Assembly (NCBI RefSeq): GCF_000019225.1
Contig: NC_010995.1
Coordinates: 1,186,501-1,250,500, forward strand
Direction of reading: 5' to 3'
DNA length: 64,000 bases
DNA from: Cellvibrio japonicus Ueda107
GTDB taxonomy: Bacteria; Pseudomonadota; Gammaproteobacteria; Pseudomonadales; Cellvibrionaceae
This document shows positions 27,613 to 35,478 of the stretch, one piece after another. The notes under the pieces were generated by a model, which saw only the letters and a program-made list of their open reading frames with translations, had not been told where the DNA came from and ran no database searches. The first letter of the stretch is position 1; every line of letters begins with the position of its first letter. A program made the position numbers and the translations under genes.

Positions 27613-28041
27613 ATGTCTGGATTTGGATCGCCGATTAAAAAGAAGCTTAAGGCTGAAATTAACGTAGTGCCGTTGATTGACGTTATGTTGGTGCTACTAA
27701 TTGTGTTCATGATCGCAGCCCCTATGATGAATCAGGGGATCAAAGTCGAACTGCCAAAGGCAGCCGCTGATCCTGTTGAAACAAAAGAGGATGAACCCAT
27801 TACTGTATCCATTAAAAAGGATGGTACTTTCTACATAGGGGTTGGTGGAGATCCGGAAAAGCCGCGCCCATTGGCTGAAATCAAATCTCTTGTGAGTAAA
27901 ATCCTGGCCGAAAAGCCTAATACCCCGGTTTTTGTGCAGGGGGATAAGAGTGTTGAATATGGTGCAGTAGTGGCATTGATGGGTGAGCTGAAGATGGCGG
28001 GGGCTCCCTCGGTGGGATTAATCACCGAGCCAACGCGCTAG
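27613..28041 (+). CDS. tolR: Tol-Pal system protein TolR
   Basis: 142 residues. One N-terminal transmembrane helix carries the essential proton-pathway Asp (INVVPLIDVMLVLLIVFMIAAP; Asp23 with this start), then a periplasmic ExbD-like domain. ATG at 27607 is two codons earlier and cannot be excluded; 27613 has better spacing from a GAG. TolR couples TolQ to TolA. Confidence 0.95.
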   Translation: MSGFGSPIKKKLKAEINVVPLIDVMLVLLIVFMIAAPMMNQGIKVELPKAAADPVETKEDEPITVSIKKDGTFYIGVGGDPEKPRPLAEIKSLVSKILAEKPNTPVFVQGDKSVEYGAVVALMGELKMAGAPSVGLITEPTR

Positions 28042-28058
28042 CGGAGGCCGGGCTTCGT

Positions 28059-28898
28059 ATGGTTCTGGATCAACGTTTTACACTACCTGTGTTGTTCAGT
28101 GTTGTGTTACATGCACTGATATTGGTGCTTTTTTTTGGCGACTGGGGCTTTTTTCGCACTAAAGAACCTGAGCCTGTTCCGCCGCGTTATGTCACTGCGA
28201 CTTTAGTGGATTTGCAACCCAAGGCCAAGGCAGCGCCACCACAACCCAAGGAGCAAAATCTGGATGCCAAGCGTTTTGAGGACTTAAAAAACCTCAAAAA
28301 CCGTGAGGAGCAAAAGCGCAAAGAGGCTGAGGCGCAGGTTCAACGGCAAAAAGAACAGGCTGCCAAAGAGGCCGCTGCCAAAGAGGAAGCGTTAAAGCAG
28401 CAAAAGCTGAAAGACCAGCAGGCTAAAGTGGCCCGTGAAAAGGCGGAGGCTGAGCGCAAGAAAAAGCTTGAAGAAGAGCGCCGTAAGGCAGAAGCCGAGC
28501 AAAAGCGCAAGCGTGAACAAGAGGCACAAGAGGAAATTCGTCGCCAGCAGGCCGCTTATCAAAAGGAAGAGAAACACCTGAGTGATACGGCAGATGATGC
28601 CAGTGTTATCAGTTACAACGAGTTGTTGGCGCGCCGGGTTGGGGAAAACTTTAGTCCACCGCCTTCTGCCCGATTGGGTATGGTCAGTGTGTTTATTATT
28701 GATATGCTGCCCAATGGCCAGGTTGTCGGTGTGGCCCTGTCCCGGTCCAGCGGCAATGATGCTTTTGACCGGGCAGCAGAACAGGCGATTCGTCGTGTCG
28801 ATCGCTTTGTTGAAATTAAAGATATTCCGATAGATGTTTTTGAAAGAAACTTCCGTCGATTTACGTTTACTTTTGATCCTAAGGATTTACGCCTGTGA
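28059..28898 (+). CDS. tolA: Tol-Pal system protein TolA
   Basis: 279 residues. TolA spans the periplasm between TolQR and TolB-Pal. A transmembrane helix (about 8-30, VLFSVVLHALILVLFF with the Ser-His pair used to contact TolQR) is followed by a Lys/Glu/Ala/Gln-rich helical rod (about 50-190) and a C-terminal TolA/TonB-like domain (VGENFSPPPSAR ... RRFTFTFDPKDL). The rod is short compared with the E. coli protein (421 residues in all). The end overlaps tolB by four bases (GTGA). Confidence 0.95.
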   Translation: MVLDQRFTLPVLFSVVLHALILVLFFGDWGFFRTKEPEPVPPRYVTATLVDLQPKAKAAPPQPKEQNLDAKRFEDLKNLKNREEQKRKEAEAQVQRQKEQAAKEAAAKEEALKQQKLKDQQAKVAREKAEAERKKKLEEERRKAEAEQKRKREQEAQEEIRRQQAAYQKEEKHLSDTADDASVISYNELLARRVGENFSPPPSARLGMVSVFIIDMLPNGQVVGVALSRSSGNDAFDRAAEQAIRRVDRFVEIKDIPIDVFERNFRRFTFTFDPKDLRL

Positions 28899-30178
28899 GA
28901 TACCTAGTTTTTATCCTGTTCAGTGTGTTTGCCATGGTTGCTCATGCACAAATGAACAACGTGATAGTGACGCAAAGTGTGCAAAACCCTATCAAGATTG
29001 CCGTTGTGCCCTTCGATTGGGCAGGGGGGCGTCTTCCTGAGGATGTATCTTCCATTATTCGCAATGACTTTCGATTTTCCGGTCAGTTCGATCCCATAGC
29101 ACCAGAGCGGATGCTGTCTTTCCCCGTGTCTGAGGTGGGCATTCATTATCGTGACTGGAAGGTTTTGGGGGCGGAGTATCTCCTGATTGGCTCACTTACG
29201 CAGCAGGCTGGTCGTTACTATGCCAGCTATGAGTTGTTTGATGTTGTTAAGCAACAGCGTGTCTTTGCCAAATTAACAGTTGATGGTACGGAGTTGCAGT
29301 TACGGGATATTGCCCACCATATTAGTGACAAGGTCTATGAAACCATCACGGGTATTCGCGGTATTTTTTCTACCAAACTCATTTATGTGGAAGCCTATCA
29401 ACACCCGCAGCGTTATCGTTTAATGTTGTCTGACATAGATGGTGCTCGCTCGCGGGCACTGCTGGACTCGCGCTTCCCAATCCTATCCCCTGTTTGGTCG
29501 CCCAATGGGCAACGGGTTGCTTATGTATCGTTTGAGGCTGAAAACAAGCCCGCCATTTACATTATGGATATAGCGACGCAACGCCGTCAGCAGATGACTA
29601 GTTTCAGGGGGCTCAATGGCGCACCTTCCTGGTCACCGGATGGGCAAAAGCTGGCTATGGTCTTGTCTAAAGATGGCAATCCGGAAATTTATGTAATGAA
29701 TGTGCTTACGCGCCAGCTTGATCGCGTGACCAACCACTTCGCAATTGATTCCGAGCCCAGTTGGGCTGCAGATGGCGCGTCGTTATATTTCACTTCGGAT
29801 CGCGGTGGTAAACCCCAGATTTATCAGGTCAATCTTGCTACCAAGCAACAGGAGCGTGTAACCTTCGATGGTGATTACAATGCACGTAGCCGGGTTTCGC
29901 CTGATGGTAAATACTTGGTTGTTTTGAATAAACGCCCTGGTGGTAATTACCATATTGCCGCACAGGATTTAAAAACTGGCAATTTGCGCATTTTGTCAGA
30001 GACAAACCTTGATGAATCGCCTAGTATAGCGCCCAATGGCGCTATGCTGATGTATGCAACTCGTTCTGGTGGTAAAGGAGTATTGGCTGCAGTCTCTCTG
30101 GATGCACGCGTCAAAATTCTCCAACCTCCAAAACAGGGTGATGTGCGGGAGCCCGCATGGTCGCCATTTTTTAACTAG
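28895..30178 (+). CDS. tolB: Tol-Pal system translocation protein TolB
   Basis: 427 residues. A signal peptide (MRYLVFILFSVFAMVAHAQ) is followed by an alpha/beta N-terminal domain (about 25-160) and a six-bladed propeller with DPP-like repeats such as LSPVWSPNGQRVAYVSFE and GAPSWSPDGQKLAMV. TolB binds Pal and the TolA C-terminus. It starts with GTG overlapping the tolA stop. Confidence 0.97.
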   Translation: MRYLVFILFSVFAMVAHAQMNNVIVTQSVQNPIKIAVVPFDWAGGRLPEDVSSIIRNDFRFSGQFDPIAPERMLSFPVSEVGIHYRDWKVLGAEYLLIGSLTQQAGRYYASYELFDVVKQQRVFAKLTVDGTELQLRDIAHHISDKVYETITGIRGIFSTKLIYVEAYQHPQRYRLMLSDIDGARSRALLDSRFPILSPVWSPNGQRVAYVSFEAENKPAIYIMDIATQRRQQMTSFRGLNGAPSWSPDGQKLAMVLSKDGNPEIYVMNVLTRQLDRVTNHFAIDSEPSWAADGASLYFTSDRGGKPQIYQVNLATKQQERVTFDGDYNARSRVSPDGKYLVVLNKRPGGNYHIAAQDLKTGNLRILSETNLDESPSIAPNGAMLMYATRSGGKGVLAAVSLDARVKILQPPKQGDVREPAWSPFFN

Positions 30179-30229
30179 TTAGTTCCCTGTAAAAACACTT
30201 GATCACAACTTCATTGGAGTTACACACAC

Positions 30230-30694
30230 ATGATCACTAAAGCAATCAAGCAAGGTTTGACTTTTGCTGTAGTTATGTCTTTCCTGGTCGGCTGTTCCGG
30301 CGCCAGCAAAAAGCCTGTTGAAGAAACCACCCAAACTAGCACTGCTCCTGTTCAACAGCAGGTAGAAGCTCAATTGGCTCACGTTGTGTACTTCGACTTC
30401 GATCAGTACGCCCTGACTGCGGAAAGCCGTGCAGTATTGTTGGCTCACGCTGACAAGCTGAAAGGTGCTTCTGTTGCTGTGCGTTTGGAAGGTCACGCTG
30501 ACGAGCGTGGTTCACGCGAGTACAACATGGCACTGGGTGAGAAGCGCGCTAATGCTGTTCGCGATTTCCTGGTTACCCAAGGTGTGAGCGGTTCTTCTCT
30601 GGAGGTTGTAAGCTTCGGTGAAGAGCAGCCAGTTGCTCTGGGCCATGACGAGTCTGCTTGGTCTCAAAACCGTCGTGTTGAAATCAAGTACTAA
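30230..30694 (+). CDS. pal: Peptidoglycan-associated lipoprotein Pal
   Basis: 154 residues. Lipobox FLVGC with Cys22, then a short linker and an OmpA-like peptidoglycan-binding domain (HVVYFDFDQYALTAESRAVL ... EGHADERGSREYNMALGEKRANAVRDFL ... GEEQPVA). The Asp and Arg that hold meso-diaminopimelate are present. Codon use is strongly biased, as expected for an abundant protein. Confidence 0.97.
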   Translation: MITKAIKQGLTFAVVMSFLVGCSGASKKPVEETTQTSTAPVQQQVEAQLAHVVYFDFDQYALTAESRAVLLAHADKLKGASVAVRLEGHADERGSREYNMALGEKRANAVRDFLVTQGVSGSSLEVVSFGEEQPVALGHDESAWSQNRRVEIKY

Positions 30695-30709
30695 GAGTCT
30701 GAACCCTTT

Positions 30710-31465
30710 ATGCGAAAGAACTTGATCGCTGTCGTTTTGTTGGCAGTAGCTCCAGTATCAGTAGCACAAGTAAGGGTTGTGGAATCTTCACCCCAGGGCC
30801 TCGGCTCTGGGGTGTCGCGTCCCGCAGTCAATGCTGTTGTTGAACCTGATGTGTACAGTCAAATTCGTGCTTTACAGGAAGAAATAGCTACACTGCGCGG
30901 CCTTATTGAAGAGCAGGCTTATGAGTTAAAGCAACTCAAGCAGCTGCAACTCGACAATTATATGGATATTGACCGCCGTTTATCTGGACGAACTGCTAAT
31001 GATGCAGCTTCGGCTCCAGTACAGAGTCAATCCATTCCATCCTCATCGGCTATAAAGCCATCTTCCTCTGCTCCTGCGGCAGTGTCGGTTTCTTCTGTTG
31101 ATGATGCAGAGTTATACCGATCCGCTTATGATTTGCTCAACCAGCGTCAATACGATGCATCAGCAGCAGGTTTTCAGGATTATTTGAATTTGCTCCCGAA
31201 TGGTACCTATGCCAGCAATTGTTATTATTGGCTGGGCAAGATATCCATGCTTAAACAGGATTATCCCCAAGCAAAAACGTGGTTTAGCGATTTAATCAGT
31301 CGTTTTCCAGACTCGTCAAAAGTGGCGGGAGCGCAATTGGATTTGGGGAGGGTATTTTTCTTTATGGGTGATACTGCTCAAGCCAAAGCCTTGTTGACCC
31401 AGGTTGCTAATGGCAATTCCGAAGCTGCGCCTGTTGCCAAGAAGTTCCTGTCCGATAACTTTTAA
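30710..31465 (+). CDS. cpoB: Cell division coordinator CpoB (YbgF)
   Basis: 251 residues. A signal peptide (about 1-20) is followed by a trimerising coiled coil (about 48-90, QIRALQEEIATLRGLIEEQAYELKQLKQL), a Ser/Ala/Pro linker, and TPR repeats from about residue 135 (AELYRSAYDLLNQRQYDASAAGFQDYL ... SNCYYWLGKISMLKQDY). CpoB links TolA to PBP1B. It is the last gene of the tol-pal run; the opposite-strand regulatory RNA begins its terminator about 65 bases beyond. Confidence 0.93.
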   Translation: MRKNLIAVVLLAVAPVSVAQVRVVESSPQGLGSGVSRPAVNAVVEPDVYSQIRALQEEIATLRGLIEEQAYELKQLKQLQLDNYMDIDRRLSGRTANDAASAPVQSQSIPSSSAIKPSSSAPAAVSVSSVDDAELYRSAYDLLNQRQYDASAAGFQDYLNLLPNGTYASNCYYWLGKISMLKQDYPQAKTWFSDLISRFPDSSKVAGAQLDLGRVFFFMGDTAQAKALLTQVANGNSEAAPVAKKFLSDNF

Positions 31466-31532
31466 CAAAAATAAGTATTTTGTTGAATGGATACTTGGTT
31501 GGTTTTGGCAGGTGATTATTTATTGATTTTGT

Positions 31533-31570
31533 ATAAATAAAAGAATGGGGCGCGCTTGCGCGGCCCCCAT
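31533..31570 (-). terminator. Rho-independent terminator of the Csr-type RNA
   Basis: The stem ATGGGG-CGCG (31545-31554) pairs with CGCG-CCCCAT (31559-31562 and 31565-31570), with a CTTG loop and a two-base bulge. On the minus strand it is followed by TCTTTTATTTAT. The hairpin may also slow transcripts arriving from cpoB. Confidence 0.8.
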
Positions 31571-31882
31571 CGGTCGTTCCTGAGATCGGATTAGCGATAA
31601 TTTCCCTCTTATCACCCTGGCATCCTGCCTGAGCCCATTCTGGTCGATGTATTCCCGGTTGATTCCCTCTCCCGGTCATACGTCTGACTCCGTTCAGACC
31701 TGTGCAGTCAATCCGCTTTTCGATCCTGAAGAGCGCCGAATTCCTTTCGTGATTTTCTGCTGTTTTGCCCTTTCCCTGTGCTATCTGTTCATATTCCTTT
31801 GAACTTCCTGATTGCCGCAACATATCCCTGGTTGCGCACCCATTGGCCAATCCTGGCCGATTCACATCACTGTCACCTCCTT
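31534..31882 (-). ncRNA. CsrB/RsmZ-type CsrA-sequestering small RNA
   Basis: Read on the minus strand, this roughly 350-nt interval has about 16 GGA motifs, many as CAGGA or AGGGA. Several lie in small hairpin loops such as GGCCAGGATTGGCC and GGCAGGATGCC, and an AAGGAGG-type element is near the 5' end. That is the architecture of CsrB, CsrC and RsmX/Y/Z RNAs, which soak up CsrA/RsmA. A GC-rich hairpin with a U-tract marks the 3' end and a GacA-box-like repeat lies about 70 bases upstream of the proposed 5' end, where AATAAT (31889-31894 complement) could be the -10. The length is close to CsrB (about 370 nt). No protein-coding frame in the interval is credible. The exact 5' end is estimated. 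Confidence 0.82.
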
Positions 31883-31941
31883 GTTGTGATTATTCTCTCG
31901 TTTTGCGTATGCGCTTAACAGTGGCATTTTTCGCATTGTTT

Positions 31942-31959
31942 TGTAGGAAATTGACTACA
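31942..31959 (-). promoter_or_regulatory. GacA (UvrY) binding-site-like inverted repeat
   Basis: On the minus strand: TGTAG, eight bases, CTACA, an 18-bp element like the TGTAAG-N6-CTTACA upstream activating sequence of rsmX/Y/Z genes. Its centre is about 68 bases from the estimated RNA start. It also lies about 50 bases upstream of the TATAAT of the divergent peptidase gene. Confidence 0.6.
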
Positions 31960-31990
31960 ACGCCCTTAGGTTTTTGTCTCTATGGCCCCC

Positions 31991-31996
31991 TATAAT
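31991..31996 (+). promoter_or_regulatory. -10 element for the M61-like peptidase gene
   Basis: A perfect TATAAT 89 bases before the ATG at 32085; the -35 region is weak, which would suit an activated promoter. Confidence 0.45.
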
Positions 31997-32084
31997 GGAG
32001 GTAATTGGGGAATGTTATGGATGCTTGTATGTCGATAAGAGTGTGCTTTTACTTGAATATGCTACAGCTTTGGGGAGGTAAGAG

Positions 32085-33332
32085 ATGAGTGTAATGGGTG
32101 TGAAGATGGGACGCATAGTCTGCTTTTTAAGTGTTTTGTGCTGCTGTATGCCAGTTGTTGCCATGGATAAACTGGCATATACCACAGACTTTGTTGTGGC
32201 CTTGGACCCAGAACGCAAAGGCGCACAGGTGACGATTAATGTAGAAAGTCGCGGGCTTCTGAAAGAGATGGTGTTCAGGAACAATAAGTCTGCCTATTCG
32301 AATATCAGGGCGAATGGCAAGTTGGTGATTACCGATAAAGAAGTTAGCTGGCAGCTGCCAGAGTCGGGGGCAAAGTTAAGTTTTTTTGTCAAAATTAATC
32401 GCGCCAAAGGCGAAGGCAAGTATGACGCTTATATAAATCAGGATTGGGCCATTTTTCGCGGCGATAATATTATTCCTCCGGTACGTACTACCGAGGTTGA
32501 TGGGGCATACTCCATCGCAACCTTGGAGTTCATGTTGCCTAAGGGGTGGAAAAGTGTAGAGACTGGCTGGCCAAGGGCATCGGCGACTACATTTACCATC
32601 GATAATCCGGAGCGCCTTTTCGATCGTCCTACGGGATGGATGATTGCCGGGAGATTGGGCTCTCGCCAGGCAAAGGTGAAAGGAACCCAAATTGTTGTAA
32701 GTGGACCTGTGGGTGAAAGTTTTCGCCGTATGGATGTTCTGACTTTCCTTAATTTTGCGTGGCGGGAAATGCACGATGCATTTGATAAGGCTCCGCCCAA
32801 ATTATTGGTGGTAGGTGCTAACGATCCTATGTGGCGAGGGGGATTATCCGCACCTAATTCATTGTTTTTACATGCTGACCGCCCCATGGTTAGTGAGAAT
32901 GGCACCAGTCCGATTATTCATGAATTGACGCATATGGTGACGCGTATTAGCGGTTTTGAGTCGCCAACAGCGAATGATGACTGGATTGCAGAGGGCATTG
33001 CAGAGTTCTATTCATTCGAGTTGCTCTATAGGGCTAAGGGGATGACCAAGGCACGGCGAGCAAGAATCATTAAAGGGCTGGCCGATTGGGGTGAAGATGT
33101 TAAGCATTTACGCAAGGGGCCTTCGGCTGGAAAGATAACGGCGAGAGCGGTGGTCTTGCTGGATGAGTTGGATCAGGAGTTGCGCACCCTGAGCAAAAAT
33201 AAGCACTCACTGGATTCTGTGGTGCGGATTTTGATAAAAAAGCGCAAAGTCTCCCTGGAGGATTTACAAAAAGCCGCTGAATCATTAGTGGGAAAGCCGT
33301 TGAAAGCCCTGGATTCCCCCCTGTTAAAGTAG
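32085..33332 (+). CDS. Exported M61-like (gluzincin) metallopeptidase
   Basis: 415 residues. A signal peptide with cysteine-rich core (CFLSVLCCCMPVVAM) is followed by a beta-rich N-terminal part. The zinc motif HELTH is at 279-283, and a glutamate ligand candidate lies about 20-24 residues later in DWIAEGIAEFYSFELL (Glu303 or Glu307). This is the gluzincin pattern of M1/M61 peptidases, and the shape resembles the shortened M61 glycyl-aminopeptidase-like proteins lacking the PDZ domain. It is probably periplasmic. The ATG at 32085 is preceded by GGGGAGGTAAGAG. A single gene, divergent from the Csr-type RNA. Confidence 0.82.
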   Translation: MSVMGVKMGRIVCFLSVLCCCMPVVAMDKLAYTTDFVVALDPERKGAQVTINVESRGLLKEMVFRNNKSAYSNIRANGKLVITDKEVSWQLPESGAKLSFFVKINRAKGEGKYDAYINQDWAIFRGDNIIPPVRTTEVDGAYSIATLEFMLPKGWKSVETGWPRASATTFTIDNPERLFDRPTGWMIAGRLGSRQAKVKGTQIVVSGPVGESFRRMDVLTFLNFAWREMHDAFDKAPPKLLVVGANDPMWRGGLSAPNSLFLHADRPMVSENGTSPIIHELTHMVTRISGFESPTANDDWIAEGIAEFYSFELLYRAKGMTKARRARIIKGLADWGEDVKHLRKGPSAGKITARAVVLLDELDQELRTLSKNKHSLDSVVRILIKKRKVSLEDLQKAAESLVGKPLKALDSPLLK

Positions 33333-33363
33333 TGCTTTGTCGGTACCCTGATTCTGGCACATG

Positions 33364-34638
33364 CTAGATAGCGCGTGCCAGAATCAAGCTGCCCCACAAC
33401 AAATCCCGCTTGCCGTCGCCTTCGCGAACCTCGGAGGTGTGACCGCGCAAAACATAGCTGATTCTGTAACCATTACCGAAGCCAATGGTGTAACCCAGCC
33501 AAGCTTCCACTAGCAGGCTATTCAACTGGTTGCGCTCATAGGTAACGACTGAATCGCGAAACTGTCCTTCCATAAAGGCGTTGTAAGCTCTTGCTTTGAA
33601 AGCAACGCCACCCCAGAAATAGTGCTCAATCACTTTTCCTGTACTGCCATCAAATGAAGCTTTCTCTCCATAACTGGTGAGGTCTGGATTAAAAGAAGAC
33701 CAGGGTGAATTTATTGTGCCTTTGCGAAAGCTCAGGCCCCAGCTGGCTTCTGTTAAATAACCCGCAGATACTTGCGTGGTGGACTTTAATTCAAAATCAG
33801 CGCGCCCGGTATCCAGTTGTTGTTGATAGGCAACCTGGTAGCGCGCGGTAAGTTCGCCACCATCGCTGATTTGGTTTTCCCAACCTCGGGCAGGGGTACT
33901 GCCTGTGTATTTATGGATTTCATTTTGGATTCTCCCTACCAGGTCCGTACCGAGCAATCCCAAGGTCAATGTGGTCTTGATAGCACTATTAGTTGACCAG
34001 TCGATTTGTTCGCGGGCACTGGAAAAATAAATAAGGCTTGCGTAGGGGCGATCTCCGGCGTTGGCTTGACTGATACTGATATCCTCCGGCGTAAACGCAA
34101 AAGCCCCGAGTTCCCGGCTGTACCTTTCCTCCCTCGACAGTGCCTGAGTGTGTAAACCAAACAGGTTATCCAGGGCGAGTAAAGGCCGATTGAGCGTGAC
34201 TTTGGCATTCACAAGCTCTGGGCTGGTTTGGGTCAGGTTGATGCCATAGGTGTAATCCTGGTCACGGTTGCCGGGAACAAATACATCATTGTCCAGGGCT
34301 AATGCCCATGACCGTTGCTGGCTAATGGGCTTTGCATGGATAGATGACCAGGGCATTTTTTCATCGTCTATTTGCCGGGCCAGTTGCATCCAATCTGTGT
34401 GCGGACGATTGCGTACAACAGTGGCAATCTCTGTCGGCCCATCATCGTTGGTTGCTGTGAGCGGTTGGCTGAATCCTATATGGGCATAGGCCAGTAATGG
34501 GGCTAATAGGCCAATATGGATGAGCAGCTGCTGTACAAAGGTGAGATGGGGCTCCCGGGGTTCATATCCGGTCTCATCGATATTTGTAGTTATTTTTCTA
34601 AAAAATGACTGGTCGTCTTGTTTTTTGTCAAAAACCAT
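33364..34638 (-). CDS. lpxR: Lipid A 3'-O-deacylase LpxR family protein
   Basis: 424 residues. LpxR is an outer-membrane barrel that removes the 3' acyloxyacyl group of lipid A. Recognisable family blocks are WALALDNDVFVPGNRDQDYTYGINL (active-site Asn-Asp and the Thr/Ser region), DRPYASLIYFSS, and GLLGTDLVGRIQNEIHKYTGSTPARGWENQI with the catalytic His. The rest shows alternating beta strands ending in a typical aromatic-poor LARAI. There is an unusual polar extension of about 30 residues before the hydrophobic signal segment (FVQQLLIHIGLLAPLLAYAHIG), so the true start might be later, but no in-frame ATG or GTG exists there. The neighbouring TetR gene and shared motifs suggest regulated lipid A remodelling. 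Confidence 0.85.
   Translation of the reverse strand: MVFDKKQDDQSFFRKITTNIDETGYEPREPHLTFVQQLLIHIGLLAPLLAYAHIGFSQPLTATNDDGPTEIATVVRNRPHTDWMQLARQIDDEKMPWSSIHAKPISQQRSWALALDNDVFVPGNRDQDYTYGINLTQTSPELVNAKVTLNRPLLALDNLFGLHTQALSREERYSRELGAFAFTPEDISISQANAGDRPYASLIYFSSAREQIDWSTNSAIKTTLTLGLLGTDLVGRIQNEIHKYTGSTPARGWENQISDGGELTARYQVAYQQQLDTGRADFELKSTTQVSAGYLTEASWGLSFRKGTINSPWSSFNPDLTSYGEKASFDGSTGKVIEHYFWGGVAFKARAYNAFMEGQFRDSVVTYERNQLNSLLVEAWLGYTIGFGNGYRISYVLRGHTSEVREGDGKRDLLWGSLILARAI
34607..34618. promoter_or_regulatory. TetR operator-like motif, copy 1 (inside lpxR 5' end)
   Basis: GACTGGTCGTCT, differing by two bases from the other two copies. It lies about 20 bases inside the lpxR coding region, where a bound repressor could block elongation; it could also indicate that the coding start is later. 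Confidence 0.4.
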
Positions 34639-34682
34639 TGTGTCAGCTCCTCTTTGTTCCTATAAAGTTTAATTTTTAAATT

Positions 34683-34694
34683 GACCAGTCGTCT
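34683..34694. promoter_or_regulatory. TetR operator-like motif, copy 2 (lpxR promoter)
   Basis: GACCAGTCGTCT, identical to the copy before the TetR gene, 45 bases upstream of the lpxR ATG and next to an AT-rich stretch likely to be the promoter. Confidence 0.6.
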
Positions 34695-34793
34695 TTAAGT
34701 GCGCCAAAAATACAACGCAGAGTGATTGGTATTGGATTTCGTTAAAGGTGAATCCTGTTATTGGCCGTGATGGGTAAAGCGCAATCTATGCGG

Positions 34794-35375
34794 TTAATCG
34801 TTAAAGAGTTCCGGTAAGACCGCCAGGAATACATCCAGTGGCTCCCGGCATTTGGTGGCTTTCATTCGCATCAATGTGCCTTCCCAGGCATTAAACATAA
34901 ACTCTGCAATGACCTGGGAGGACAAGTTGGTGGTTAATTTGCCATCAAGACGGGCCTCTTCCAGCAAGTCTTCAATTGCCTGGGTGTTGTTGCGCAACAT
35001 CTGGCGTACTTTCAAGCGGATAGCTTCGCTGGATTCCGCCATTTCCTGGCACATATTGCCAATAAAGCAGCCGCCATTCAGGTTGTTTTCACAGCCGCCG
35101 ATGTTTTCCTGGAAGTAGCGGGTCAGGCGCTCCAGGGGAGGTACACTGCGATTTCCAAGCAAATGGCGGTTGTGACGCAGGCGCTCCTCGGTCACTTTCT
35201 CCAAGGCTTCAAGAGCAAAGTCTTCCTTGCTTTTGAAGTAGGTGTAGAAAGAGCCCTTGGGGACATCGGCGGCGGAGACGATATCCTGGATACTGGTGCC
35301 GTTGTAGCCACGGGTTGCCATGACTTTCAGGCCTTCATCAAGGATATGCTCTTTTTTCAGTTCACGTTTGCTCAT
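34794..35375 (-). CDS. TetR/AcrR family transcriptional regulator
   Basis: 193 residues. The N-terminal helix-turn-helix domain is ILDEGLKVMATRGYNGTSIQDIVSAADVPKGSFYTYFKSKEDF (about 11-53). The ligand domain contains the GGCFIGNMCQEMAE segment characteristic of the AcuR/NemR-type subgroup, whose cysteine-containing ligand pockets sense electrophiles or acrylate; Cys residues are present here too. Identical 12-base motifs lie before its own gene and before lpxR, so it probably represses itself and lpxR. Confidence 0.92.
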   Translation of the reverse strand: MSKRELKKEHILDEGLKVMATRGYNGTSIQDIVSAADVPKGSFYTYFKSKEDFALEALEKVTEERLRHNRHLLGNRSVPPLERLTRYFQENIGGCENNLNGGCFIGNMCQEMAESSEAIRLKVRQMLRNNTQAIEDLLEEARLDGKLTTNLSSQVIAEFMFNAWEGTLMRMKATKCREPLDVFLAVLPELFND

Positions 35376-35388
35376 GGATATAGAGTAT

Positions 35389-35400
35389 GACCAGTCGTCT
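35389..35400. promoter_or_regulatory. TetR operator-like motif, copy 3 (tetR promoter)
   Basis: GACCAGTCGTCT, 13 bases upstream of the TetR ATG (complement of 35373-35375), positioned for autorepression. Confidence 0.6.
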
Positions 35401-35478
35401 TGTTTTTCAATGTTTTGCTTAGACCTAATAGTCAGGCAGTGCCTTGGATTATGTCATAAGTGGTTATGTTGCCCATAT

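Noticed and set aside
31407..31865. Minus-strand open frame over the Csr-type RNA
   Set aside because: Protein is low-complexity and meaningless; the DNA pattern is explained by repeated GGA motifs.
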